64,000 bases of DNA, taken from CBDCKN01 sp965219035. Its GTDB lineage: Bacteria > Gemmatimonadota > Gemmatimonadetes > Longimicrobiales > Gaopeijiaceae. Below are positions 51,356 through 59,353 of the stretch, piece after piece. Each line of letters starts with the position of its first letter. Position 1 is the first letter of the stretch. Location of the stretch: the NCBI GenBank assembly GCA_965219035.1, contig CBDCMR010000003.1, forward strand, positions 1,364,001-1,428,000, written 5' to 3'. Below the pieces are notes generated by a model. That model searched no databases. It worked only from the letters and a program-made list of their open reading frames with translations, and had not been told where the DNA came from. Made by a program: the position numbers and the translations under genes.

Positions 51356-53455
51356 ATGGCGTCCGCCAGAGAGTATACGACGGACAACATCAGGAACGTC
51401 GTGGTCCTGGGCCACGGCGGAGCCGGCAAGACCAGCCTCATCGACTCCCTCTGCTACACGGCGGGGACCTCGAAGCGCAAGGGCAACGTGGACGAGGGTC
51501 ACGCCCTCACCATGTACACGCCCGAAGAGGCTGCCCACGAGATGTCCCTGCAGAGCACGCCGGCGTACTGCGAGCACATGGGCACCAAGATCAACCTCCT
51601 GGACACGCCCGGGTTCATGGACTTCGTGGGCGAGACGCTGTCCGCCGTCCGTGTCGCCGACTCCGCGGTCATTGTCGTCAGCTCCACCTCCGGCGTAGAG
51701 GTGGGCACGGAGACGGTCTGGGAGTACGTGGAAAACCGGAGCATCCCCCGGTTCTTTTTCGTCTCCATGATGGACAAGGAGCACGCCTCCTTCGACCGGG
51801 TCTACGGCGAGATCAGGTCCCGCCTGACCCAGAAGGTCGTCCCGGTGGAGATCCCCATCGGCGAGGGCCCCGACTTCCGCGGCATCATCAACCTCTTCAG
51901 CGAGCGCGCCCACATCTACAGGAAGGGCACCGAGAAGGGCGAGTACGACGAGGCCGACATCCCCGAGGAGCTTCAGGCGAAGTTCGAGGAGTGGGAGACG
52001 GAGCTGCAGGAGACGCTGGCCACGACCAACGAAGACCTCCTCGAGCGCTACCTTGAGGGCGAGAAGATCAGCCGGGAAGAGGCCATCGAGGCCATGGCCC
52101 TGGGCGTCGCGCGCGGTGACGTGGTCCCACTCTTGTGCGGCTCGGCCGAGCACTCGTACGGAATGCAAGCACTGCTCAAGAAGATCGTCGAGCTCTGCCC
52201 CAGCCCGGCCGAGACCGGCGGCGAGATCGCCAAGAGGGCCGGCATGGATGAAGAGGTCCACCTCTCTCCCTCCGACGACGAGACCTTCTCGGCGCTCATC
52301 TTCAAGACGGCTTCCGAGCCCCGGGTGGGTGACCTCTCCTACTTCCGGGTGGTCAGCGGCAGCGTGGCCAACGGGGCCGAGGTCAAGAACGGGGAGCGGG
52401 GAAGCGCGGAGAAGTTGAACCACCTCTCCATCGCCATGGGCAAGGAGAGGGTCGAGGTCCCGAGGCTCCATGCGGGCGACATCGGGGTCGTGGCCAAGCT
52501 CAAGAACTCGCACACGAACGACACCCTTACCGACCCGTCTCGCCCGGTTGTCCTCGAGAAGATCGAGCTGCCCGAGCCCGACATCGCCGTGGCGATCCGG
52601 GGCACGGCCCGGCACGACGAGGACAAGCTGGGCGAGGTGCTGCCCAGGCTCCACGAGGAGGACCCGACCTTCGTGGCCGAGTTCAATTCGGAGCTGGGCC
52701 AGACCATCGCCCAGGGGCTGGGCGAGCTCCACCTGGACGTCCAGATCGAGCGCATGAAGCGCAAGTACGGGGTCTCGGTGGAGACCGAGCAGCCCAAGAT
52801 CCCCTACCGTGAGACCATCACGAAGGGCGCCCAGGGCCAGGGCCGTCACAAGAAGCAGTCGGGTGGCCGAGGCCAGTTCGGCGACTGCTGGATCCGCCTG
52901 AAGCCCCGCCCCCGGGGCGAGGGCTACGAGTTCAAGAACTCCATCAAGGGCGGGGTCATCCCCACGAAGTACGTCCCCAGCGTGGACAAGGGCATCAAGG
53001 AAGCGGCCGGGCGCGGGGTGCTGGCGGGCTTTCCCGTGGTGGACTTCGAGGCGGAGTGCTACGACGGCTCCTACCATTCGGTCGACTCGAGCGACATCGC
53101 CTTCAAGCTGGCCGGCTCCACCGCCTTCAAGAAGGTGGCGGCGGACTGCGCCCCGGTGATCCTCGAGCCCATCACCGAGGTGGCCGTGACCACGCCCGAC
53201 GACTACGTGGGCGACATCATGAGCGACATGAACCAGCGTCGCGGCAAGGTCCTGGGGATGGATCCCGTGGACGGCCGCACCACGGTGAGGGCGCTCGTGC
53301 CCGAGGCGGAGCTCTACAAGTACGCGACGTCGCTTCGCGCCATCACGCAGGGCAGGGCCCATCACACCCGGACCTTCTCGGGGTACCAGCCCGTGCCAAC
53401 GCACGAGGTCTCGAAGGTGATCGCGGCCAAGAAGGAGGCGGCGGAGGCCCACTAG
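51356..53455 (+). CDS. Elongation factor G-like GTPase (EF-G2 type)
   Basis: 699 residues with all EF-G domains. The G1 loop reads GHGGAGKT rather than the GHVDAGKT of standard EF-G. G2/G3 are present (LLDTPGFMDFVGET), but the G4 motif NKxD is altered: VSMMDKEH stands where MNKMD is usual. The C-terminal half includes KKQSGGRGQFGDCWIRLKP and VTTPDDYVGDIMSDMNQRRG. These variants belong to EF-G paralogs whose role in translation is not the main one. ATG 51356 follows CAGGAGGTGTTC. Not a substitute for canonical fusA, which is not in this window. Confidence 0.88.
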   Translation: MASAREYTTDNIRNVVVLGHGGAGKTSLIDSLCYTAGTSKRKGNVDEGHALTMYTPEEAAHEMSLQSTPAYCEHMGTKINLLDTPGFMDFVGETLSAVRVADSAVIVVSSTSGVEVGTETVWEYVENRSIPRFFFVSMMDKEHASFDRVYGEIRSRLTQKVVPVEIPIGEGPDFRGIINLFSERAHIYRKGTEKGEYDEADIPEELQAKFEEWETELQETLATTNEDLLERYLEGEKISREEAIEAMALGVARGDVVPLLCGSAEHSYGMQALLKKIVELCPSPAETGGEIAKRAGMDEEVHLSPSDDETFSALIFKTASEPRVGDLSYFRVVSGSVANGAEVKNGERGSAEKLNHLSIAMGKERVEVPRLHAGDIGVVAKLKNSHTNDTLTDPSRPVVLEKIELPEPDIAVAIRGTARHDEDKLGEVLPRLHEEDPTFVAEFNSELGQTIAQGLGELHLDVQIERMKRKYGVSVETEQPKIPYRETITKGAQGQGRHKKQSGGRGQFGDCWIRLKPRPRGEGYEFKNSIKGGVIPTKYVPSVDKGIKEAAGRGVLAGFPVVDFEAECYDGSYHSVDSSDIAFKLAGSTAFKKVAADCAPVILEPITEVAVTTPDDYVGDIMSDMNQRRGKVLGMDPVDGRTTVRALVPEAELYKYATSLRAITQGRAHHTRTFSGYQPVPTHEVSKVIAAKKEAAEAH

Positions 53456-53490
53456 CGACCCCAATCTGGAAAGCAGTCGGGAGGAGTACC

Positions 53491-54237
53491 GTGTCGGGAC
53501 ACAGCAAGTGGGCCACGATCAAGCGCAAGAAGTCGGCTACGGACGCCAAGCGCGGAAAGATGTTCACCAAGCTGATCCGTGAGATCACGGTGGCGGCCCG
53601 GGACGGCGGAGGAGAACCCAACTTCAACCCGCGCCTGCGCCTGGCCGTGAACAACGCAAAGGCCGGCAACATGCCCACCGACAACATCACCCGGGCCATC
53701 AAGAAGGGCACGGGCGAGATCGAGGGAGTGACCTACGAGGAGGTGACGTACGAGGGCTACGGCCCGGCCGGCGTGGCCCTCTACATCGAGACTCTCACCG
53801 ACAACCAGAAGCGGACCGTGGCCGACGTGCGCCACATCCTGTCCAAGCACGGCGGGAGCCTGGGGACCACGGGCTCCGTGGCGTGGCAGTTCCATCGGAA
53901 GGGCCAGATCTACGTGGACGCGAGCCGCCATACCGAAGACGCGGTCTTCGCGGCGGCCATCGAGGCCGGAGCCGACGACGTCAGCAACGAGGGCGATGAG
54001 TTCGTGGTGACCGCGGAAGCCACGGCGTTCCACGAGGTGCAGGAAGGCATGAAGGCCGCCGGCGTCGAGTTCGAGCGGGCTGAGCTCCATTGGGTGCCCC
54101 AGAACGAGGTCAGGGTGGATGGGAAGGACGCCGAGAAGCTCATCAAGCTGGTGGACGCCCTAGAGGACTGCGACGACGTCCAGCAGGTCTCGTCCAACGC
54201 CGACATCGACGAAGAGATCCTCGCCCAGGCCATGTGA
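53491..54237 (+). CDS. yebC: YebC/PmpR-family protein
   Basis: 248 residues beginning SGHSKWATIKRKKSATDAKR, the family hallmark. Further blocks: NNAKAGNMPTDNITRAIKKG, YEGYGPAGVALYIETLTDNQ, and TGSVAWQFHRKGQI. Binds DNA as a regulator and has been linked to translation of polyproline stretches. GTG start 53491 follows GGGAGGAG. It commonly precedes ruvC as here. Its stop overlaps the first ATG of a tandem repeat before ruvC. Confidence 0.93.
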   Translation: MSGHSKWATIKRKKSATDAKRGKMFTKLIREITVAARDGGGEPNFNPRLRLAVNNAKAGNMPTDNITRAIKKGTGEIEGVTYEEVTYEGYGPAGVALYIETLTDNQKRTVADVRHILSKHGGSLGTTGSVAWQFHRKGQIYVDASRHTEDAVFAAAIEAGADDVSNEGDEFVVTAEATAFHEVQEGMKAAGVEFERAELHWVPQNEVRVDGKDAEKLIKLVDALEDCDDVQQVSSNADIDEEILAQAM

Positions 54238-54281
54238 TGGCAGGACACTAGATGGCGGGACACTGGATGGCAGGACACTAG
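54237..54281. repeat. Three 15-bp units before ruvC, each starting with ATG
   Basis: Units ATGGCAGGACACTAG, ATGGCGGGACACTGG, ATGGCAGGACACTAG run directly into the ruvC GTG at 54282 and are in frame with it. Each encodes Met-Ala-Gly-His followed by TAG or TGG. The first ATG overlaps the yebC stop. Looks like a triplicated start region with two in-frame amber codons. Confidence 0.9.
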
Positions 54282-54773
54282 GTGGACGCCGAGCTGATAC
54301 TGGGAATCGATCCGGGAACGGCCGTCACGGGCTATGGCGTTGTCGCCAGGACGGGCGGCAGCGCCCCTTCGTTGGTGGAGTGCGGCGTGGTGAGGACGTC
54401 GCCGGGTCAGCCGCTGGCGGTCAGGATCAAGGAGATCTTCGGTGAGGTCTGCGAGCTCATCGACCGCTTCGCGCCGGCGGTGATGGTGGTGGAGGACGTT
54501 TTCCAGGGGAAGAACGTGAAGAGCGCCCTCACCCTGGGACACGCAAGGGGCGCCATTCTCCTGGCCGCGGCGCTCCGCGAGATTCCCATCGCCGAGTACA
54601 CGCCCCGGGAGATCAAGAAGGCCGTGGTGGGGAACGGGAACGCGACCAAGGACCAGGTGGGCTTCATGGTGCAGCAGCAGCTCCGGCTCAAGACGGCTCC
54701 CATGCCGTCCGACGCGGCCGACGGCGTGGCCGCGGCGCTGTGCCACTGCGTCATGGGAGCGTTGAGGGTTTGA
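54282..54773 (+). CDS. ruvC: Crossover junction endodeoxyribonuclease RuvC
   Basis: 163 residues. Cuts Holliday junctions. Catalytic acids are seen: ILGIDPGTAVTGYGV (Asp), VMVVEDVFQGKNVKSALTLG (Glu), and C-terminal SDAADGVAAALCHC (Asp pair). GTG 54282 gives normal length. The stop overlaps the ruvA TTG start by 4 bases. Confidence 0.95.
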   Translation: MDAELILGIDPGTAVTGYGVVARTGGSAPSLVECGVVRTSPGQPLAVRIKEIFGEVCELIDRFAPAVMVVEDVFQGKNVKSALTLGHARGAILLAAALREIPIAEYTPREIKKAVVGNGNATKDQVGFMVQQQLRLKTAPMPSDAADGVAAALCHCVMGALRV

Positions 54774-55360
54774 TCAGCCGTCTCAGGGGGAAGCTCGTCT
54801 CCCGGGAGCTCGACCACATCGAAGTGGAGACGGCGGGGGGCGTGGTCTACGAGGTGCAGATCCCGCTCTCCATCCTGGAGCGGCTGCCCAAGCCGCCGGC
54901 CGACGACTTCGAGATCCGCACCCTCCAGGTAGTCCGGGAGGAGTCCCTGACGCTCTACGGGTTCATCGAGGCCTTCGAGCGCGAGCTCTTCGCCCGGCTC
55001 CTGGGCGCGTCCGGGGTGGGACCCAAGGTCGCCCTGGCCATGCTCTCCACCTACTCCGCCCGACGCCTGGCCAAGGCCCTGGCCGAGAAGGACGTGAACG
55101 CCCTGAAGCAGGTGAGCGGGGTGGGGAAGAAGACCGCCGAGCGCATCATTCTCGAGTTGGCCGACAAGGTGGAGGACCTGGCCATCGGGCCCGAAGGCGA
55201 GCCGGGAGGCCCGGCCCCAGGAGCCCAGGAGGCGGTGGCGGCGCTTGTGGCTCTGGGGTACGCATTCGTCGACGCGGACGCTGCCGTCCGGGGCGCTCTG
55301 GCCGACGGCGACGCCGGAAGCACCGACGATCTGATCCGCCGGGCATTGGCGAAGAGGTGA
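54770..55360 (+). CDS. ruvA: Holliday junction ATP-dependent DNA helicase subunit RuvA
   Basis: 196 residues. Tetramer that binds Holliday junctions and recruits RuvB. N-terminal OB-fold (ISRLRGKLVSRELDHIEVET, LYGFIEAFERELFARLLGAS), two helix-hairpin-helix motifs (GVGPKVALAMLS, VSGVGKKTAERIILEL), and a C-terminal domain with AVAALVALGYAFVDADAAV. Start TTG 54770, coupled to ruvC. Confidence 0.95.
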   Translation: MISRLRGKLVSRELDHIEVETAGGVVYEVQIPLSILERLPKPPADDFEIRTLQVVREESLTLYGFIEAFERELFARLLGASGVGPKVALAMLSTYSARRLAKALAEKDVNALKQVSGVGKKTAERIILELADKVEDLAIGPEGEPGGPAPGAQEAVAALVALGYAFVDADAAVRGALADGDAGSTDDLIRRALAKR

Positions 55361-55362
55361 GG

Positions 55363-55404
55363 ATGACCGAGTCACGATGACCGACGTACGATGACCGAGC
55401 GACA
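55363..55404. repeat. Three 14-bp units at the ruvB start
   Basis: Units begin at 55363, 55377 and 55391, each ATGACCGA followed by a variable six bases. The third ATG is the ruvB start; the first two give other frames and stop quickly. A triplicated start region, as before ruvC. Confidence 0.9.
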
Positions 55405-56431
55405 CGAGATCACCACGCCCGAGGCGCTTCAGGAAGACGCCGTTGCGGAGCCGTCTCTCCGGCCCCAGCGCCTGGACGAGTTCATCGGTCAGGACAAGGT
55501 CCGGGAGACGCTGTCCATTGCCATCGAGGCCGCGAGGCAGCGCCGGGAGCCCCTGGACCACCTTCTCTTCCACGGGCCGCCGGGGCTGGGGAAGACCACA
55601 CTGGCGTCCCTCATCGCCCGCGAGATGGGGGTCAGCTTCAAGAGTACGTCGGGGCCCGTTCTGGAAAAGCCCGCGGACCTGGTGGGCATGCTCACCAACC
55701 AGCGGGAAGGGGACGTCCTCTTCATCGACGAGATGCATCGGCTGCGGCCCATCATCGAGGAGTTCCTGTACCCCGCCATGGAGGACTGGCGGGTGGAGAT
55801 CCGCCTGGCCGACGGGCCCCGGGCCCAGACCATGACCATGGACATCGAGAAGTTCACGCTCGTGGGGGCCACCACCCGCTTCGGGCTCCTCACCGCGCCT
55901 ATGCGGGCCCGCTTCGGCATCATCCAGCGCCTGAACTTCTATCCGCCCGAAGAGCTGGCCGTGATCGTGGCCCGGAGCTCCGAGATCCTGGGCGTGGAGT
56001 GCTCGACGGAGGGAGCCCGAATCCTGGCCCGCAGGGCCCGGGGAACGCCACGGGTGGCCAACCGCCTGCTCCGCCGGGTCCGTGATTTTGCCGAAGTGAA
56101 GGTCGAGGGGATCATCACCGAGGCGGTGGCCGAGGCGGCCCTGGCCATGCTCGACGTGGACGAGTACGGCCTGGACGAGATGGACACGCGCGTGCTCAAG
56201 ACCCTCATCGAGAAGTTCGAGGGCGGCCCCGTAGGGCTCCACACCCTGGCCGTGGCGCTGGGGGAGGATGTCTCCACGCTGGAGGAGGTCTACGAGCCGT
56301 TTCTCATCCAGGAGGGCTTTATCCAGCGGACGCCGCGGGGGCGGGTGGCGACGGTGCGGGCGTACAAGCGCTTCGGGTACACTGCGCCGCCGGGGGATGG
56401 TGCGGGCGGGCAGTCGTCGCTGTTCGACTGA
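55391..56431 (+). CDS. ruvB: Holliday junction branch migration ATPase RuvB
   Basis: 346 residues. Motor of branch migration. RPQRLDEFIGQDKVRETLSI, Walker A HGPPGLGKTTLASLIAREMG, Walker B VLFIDEMHRLRPIIEEFLYP, sensor 1 VGATTRFGLLTAPMRARFG, and the winged-helix C-terminus with YEPFLIQEGFIQRTPRGRVA are present. The start is the third ATG of the upstream repeat. The IS element begins 29 bases after the stop. Confidence 0.97.
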   Translation: MTERHEITTPEALQEDAVAEPSLRPQRLDEFIGQDKVRETLSIAIEAARQRREPLDHLLFHGPPGLGKTTLASLIAREMGVSFKSTSGPVLEKPADLVGMLTNQREGDVLFIDEMHRLRPIIEEFLYPAMEDWRVEIRLADGPRAQTMTMDIEKFTLVGATTRFGLLTAPMRARFGIIQRLNFYPPEELAVIVARSSEILGVECSTEGARILARRARGTPRVANRLLRRVRDFAEVKVEGIITEAVAEAALAMLDVDEYGLDEMDTRVLKTLIEKFEGGPVGLHTLAVALGEDVSTLEEVYEPFLIQEGFIQRTPRGRVATVRAYKRFGYTAPPGDGAGGQSSLFD

Positions 56432-56459
56432 GCGGGGGGGGGTCGTCGAGCGTGGCTGG

Positions 56460-57509
56460 GCGTTTCCGCGGAAGAGGGTATCCACTTCGCTCTCCTGACC
56501 CCAATATGTAGGGGTGTCAGAGAAGTCGGATCACCCAGTTGGGGGGGTAGATTACCCGCGTACGCTCGTAGAATTCGACGAGTGGTTCTGTTCGGAGCCT
56601 GCGTGCCGGGAGTTTCTGTGTCGTCTCCGGTGGCCCCGCGGGTTCGGCTGCCCCGAGTGCGGTGCCGTTGGAGGATGGGAGACGAGCCGGGGGTTGTTTC
56701 GATGCTCGAGTTGTGCCCGGCAGACTTCCGTCACGGCGGGGACTCTCTTTGAGGGCACCCGCAAGCCGCTACGGCTGTGGTTCCAGGCGATGTGGTACTT
56801 CACCAACCAGAAGCACGGGGTGAGCGCCCTGGGGCTGCAGCGGATCCTCGGGCTGGGCAGCTACCAAACGGCCTGGACATGGCTCCACAAGTTTCGCCGG
56901 GCAATGGTGCGACCAGGCCGGGATCTCTTGAGCGGTGTGGTAGAAGTCGATGAAACATTCCTGGGCGGTAGGGATTCCGACATAGATGGACGTGAAACGG
57001 ACCGATCACTCATCGCAATCGCTTCCGAAGTCCGAGGACGCGGCATTGGCCGCATTCGTTTGGCACGCTTGGACGACGCCTCAGCCGCCAGCCTTATCCC
57101 CTTCATCAAGAGTACGGTGAGAGAGGGGGCACGGGTGCGCACCGATGGGTGGGGCGGCTACCAACCCCTCTCTCGTCATGGCTACCAGCATCGCCCCACG
57201 AGTCTACGGGCTACGGGCCTCCCCGCCCATGTGGCCATGCCGGGTGTCCACCGAGTGGCCTCCCTCCTGAAGCGTTGGTGGTTGGGTACGTACCACGGCG
57301 GCATCAGCGAACCGCACCTCGACGACTACCTCAACGAGTTCACCTTTCGGTTCAACCGAAGAACATCCCGCGCCCGAGGTCTCCTCTTCTATCGTCTCGT
57401 CCAACAGGCTGTCCACATGGACGCCGTTCCCTTCGATCAGATCCGGGGCGGCAACCCCAACCTGTAGTGGCTAGGAGAGTGAAGTGGATACCCCCTTCCG
57501 CGGAAACGC
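56460..57509. mobile_element. IS1595-type insertion sequence with 37-bp inverted repeats
   Basis: 1050 bp between ruvB and queA. Terminal inverted repeats of 37 bp at 56460-56496 and 57473-57509 start GCGTTTCCGCGGAAG and differ at two positions. Inside is a single transposase gene. An 8-bp target duplication, usual for the family, is not evident from the flanks (GTGGCTGG on the left, GTGGGCGC on the right), so the boundaries or the insertion history may be altered. Confidence 0.88.
56514..57467 (+). CDS. IS1595-family transposase
   Basis: 317 residues. N-terminal zinc ribbon (FGCPECGAVGG, FRCSSCARQTSVTAG), then the DDE-like catalytic core: EVDETFLGGR with the first Asp, RTDGWGGYQP with the second, and a C-terminal HGGISEPHLDDYLNEFTFRF with the family's final acidic/His region and FNRR. 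GTG start 56514. The frame is complete, so the element may be active. Confidence 0.92.
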   Translation: MSEKSDHPVGGVDYPRTLVEFDEWFCSEPACREFLCRLRWPRGFGCPECGAVGGWETSRGLFRCSSCARQTSVTAGTLFEGTRKPLRLWFQAMWYFTNQKHGVSALGLQRILGLGSYQTAWTWLHKFRRAMVRPGRDLLSGVVEVDETFLGGRDSDIDGRETDRSLIAIASEVRGRGIGRIRLARLDDASAASLIPFIKSTVREGARVRTDGWGGYQPLSRHGYQHRPTSLRATGLPAHVAMPGVHRVASLLKRWWLGTYHGGISEPHLDDYLNEFTFRFNRRTSRARGLLFYRLVQQAVHMDAVPFDQIRGGNPNL

Positions 57510-57577
57510 GTGGGCGCTTCGATGTGTCGATCGGCGGCTGGGCGATTCTATGTGTCTTTGGGACCTGATGTAGGCGC

Positions 57578-58717
57578 GTGATTCGGGGGTCGGATCGGCG
57601 GGTGAAGGACGGCTCACGGGTCGCGGACTACGAGTACGAGCTTCCTCCGGGGAGGATCGCCCGATACCCCACCGAGCGTAGGGATCAGAGCCGGCTGCTG
57701 GTGCTTCCAAAGGATGGCGGTCTGTGCCAGCACCGGCACTTCTCCGACCTCGTAGGCCTGCTGGATCCCGGTGACGTTCTCGTTGTGAACGAGAGCCGGG
57801 TGGCTCCGGCACGGTTACTGGGAAGGAAGCCGACGGGAGCGCCTTCGGAGATCCTGTTGGCGCGGCCGTGGGGCCGCGGGGACGGGACCGCCTCGGCCCT
57901 CGACATGGCGGAGTCCTCCACTCCGAGTGCGGGCGACGAGGTCGACGGCGCGGAGGCGACGTTGTGGGAGGCCCTGGTCCGGCCCGGTGGGAAGCTGAAG
58001 CCGGGCCGCGTGGTGAACATCGCTCCGGGGTTCGACGTCGAGATCGTAGATGGAGCGCCGGGGGGCGGGCGGATCGTGCGGCTCGTGGTGGAAGGGTCGG
58101 TCAGGGAGGCCCTGGAGAAGCACGGCCACGTGCCCCTTCCGCCGTACCTGGAGCGGGAAGACGAGCCGCTGGACCGGGAGCGCTATCAGACCGTGTACGC
58201 CCGAGTGCCGGGCTCGGTAGCGGCGCCCACGGCGGGGCTGCATTTCACGCCCGAGCTGCTAGAGGAGATCGAGGCGAAGGGGGTGGAGTGGGTGGCGGTC
58301 ACCTTGGACGTGGGGGTGGGCACGTTCCGCCCCGTGGAGGTGGACGATCCGGCCGAGCACGAGGTGCACGCCGAACGCTACTTCATCCCGGCCGAGGCGG
58401 CGGGGGCGATCAACGACGCGCGGGCGGAGGGGCGGCGCATCTGGGCGGTGGGCACCACCGTGGTGCGCACGCTCGAGAGTGCAGCCCGCGAGGGGGTGGT
58501 GGGGACGGGGGGCGGGGTGACGGACCTGTTCGTTCGGCCGGCCTACCGGTTTCAGGTGGTGGGCGGGCTCGTTACGAACTTCCACCTGCCAAGGTCGACG
58601 CTCCTGATGCTGGTGGCGGCGTTCGGCGGGTACGAGAGGGTGATGGAGGCTTACGGGGAGGCGGTCAGGGAGGGGTATCGGTTCTACTCGTACGGGGATG
58701 CGATGGTAGTGGGGTGA
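57578..58717 (+). CDS. queA: S-adenosylmethionine:tRNA ribosyltransferase-isomerase
   Basis: 379 residues. Makes epoxyqueuosine in tRNA anticodons. Visible: YELPPGRIARYPTERRDQSR, DVLVVNESRVAPARLLGRKP, LHFTPELLEEIEAKGVEWVA, and a C-terminal VGGLVTNFHLPRSTLLMLVA. An insert of Ser/Gly/Asp-rich residues lies near positions 110-125. Start may be GTG 57578 or 57602 (VKDGSRVADYEY). A possible shared terminator with the convergent higA is weak. Confidence 0.95.
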   Translation: MIRGSDRRVKDGSRVADYEYELPPGRIARYPTERRDQSRLLVLPKDGGLCQHRHFSDLVGLLDPGDVLVVNESRVAPARLLGRKPTGAPSEILLARPWGRGDGTASALDMAESSTPSAGDEVDGAEATLWEALVRPGGKLKPGRVVNIAPGFDVEIVDGAPGGGRIVRLVVEGSVREALEKHGHVPLPPYLEREDEPLDRERYQTVYARVPGSVAAPTAGLHFTPELLEEIEAKGVEWVAVTLDVGVGTFRPVEVDDPAEHEVHAERYFIPAEAAGAINDARAEGRRIWAVGTTVVRTLESAAREGVVGTGGGVTDLFVRPAYRFQVVGGLVTNFHLPRSTLLMLVAAFGGYERVMEAYGEAVREGYRFYSYGDAMVVG

Positions 58718-58776
58718 GGGGGGGGTGGTGGTATTGCGGAGCGAGTAGGGGACACGAAGAAGGCCCGGCGGGCCAG

Positions 58777-59160
58777 CTAGCCGAAGCGTTCGAGTACCTC
58801 CTGTTCGAGACTGTGGCCCAACCGGTCCTTCTCGACTTCCAGGTCGTACCGTGTCTGGAGGTTGAGCCAAAACCGTTCGGACGTGCCGAAGTACCGGGAG
58901 AGGCGGAGCGCGGTGTTGGCGGTGATGGCTCGTTGGCCATGGACGATCTCGTTGATTCGACGCGGGGGCACGCTGATGTCCTTGGCAAGCCGATACTGGC
59001 TGATCTCCAGCGGCTCGAGGAACTCCTCGAGCAAGATCTCCCCCGGGTGAATGGGCGGTAGCTTAGCTCGTCGGCCCCGGCCCGCGTGAGGCCGAACCTC
59101 GGGGCGGCCGAGAGCAGGTTTCTGCCTGCTGGCGATTCTGCCGTGGTCCCCGCAGACCAT
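58777..59160 (-). CDS. HigA-family antitoxin-like helix-turn-helix protein, orphan
   Basis: The domain PPIHPGEILLEEFLEPLEIS then QYRLAKDISVPPRRINEIVH and LRLSRYFGTSERFWLNLQTR is the HigA/VapI-type XRE fold. No HigB toxin gene is adjacent. The domain starts near 59067 without a start codon there; the first in-frame ATG is 59160, adding about 30 unrelated residues, and the frame is open to 59421. The start may have been lost, so expression is uncertain. Confidence 0.68.
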   Translation of the reverse strand: MVCGDHGRIASRQKPALGRPEVRPHAGRGRRAKLPPIHPGEILLEEFLEPLEISQYRLAKDISVPPRRINEIVHGQRAITANTALRLSRYFGTSERFWLNLQTRYDLEVEKDRLGHSLEQEVLERFG

Positions 59161-59162
59161 CG

Positions 59163-59263
59163 CCACGTCGCGGCGCTCGAGGATCACCAACGCGAGAGGA
59201 AACCAGGCCTCGCGCCTGGAGGCGGTCCAATCCTGTGTAGACGGCTCCGGAGACGACCGACCT
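59163..59263 (-). pseudogene. PadR-family regulator scrap
   Basis: The minus strand reads SGAVYTGLDRLQARGLVSSR then VGDPRAP, matching the recognition-helix and wing segment of PadR regulators, with no start and no C-terminus. Second PadR remnant in the window. Confidence 0.5.
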
Positions 59264-59353
59264 TCCACCGCGGGATAGCCGCACGATCGACGGCACCCTA
59301 CAATGCGGGCCATGACCACCGTGGCTGCTTCCCACGAGACCAAGAAGGGCACG

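Noticed and set aside
51185..53464. 759-codon open frame antisense to the EF-G-like gene
   Set aside because: Mirror of a conserved coding sequence with strong third-position GC; no signal of its own.
13574..55404. CRISPR array
   Set aside because: The tandem repeats have no spacers of uniform length, units differ between sites and no cas genes are present.
54407..56485. 692-codon open frame antisense to ruvC-ruvA-ruvB
   Set aside because: Overlaps three well-conserved genes completely; an artefact of base composition.
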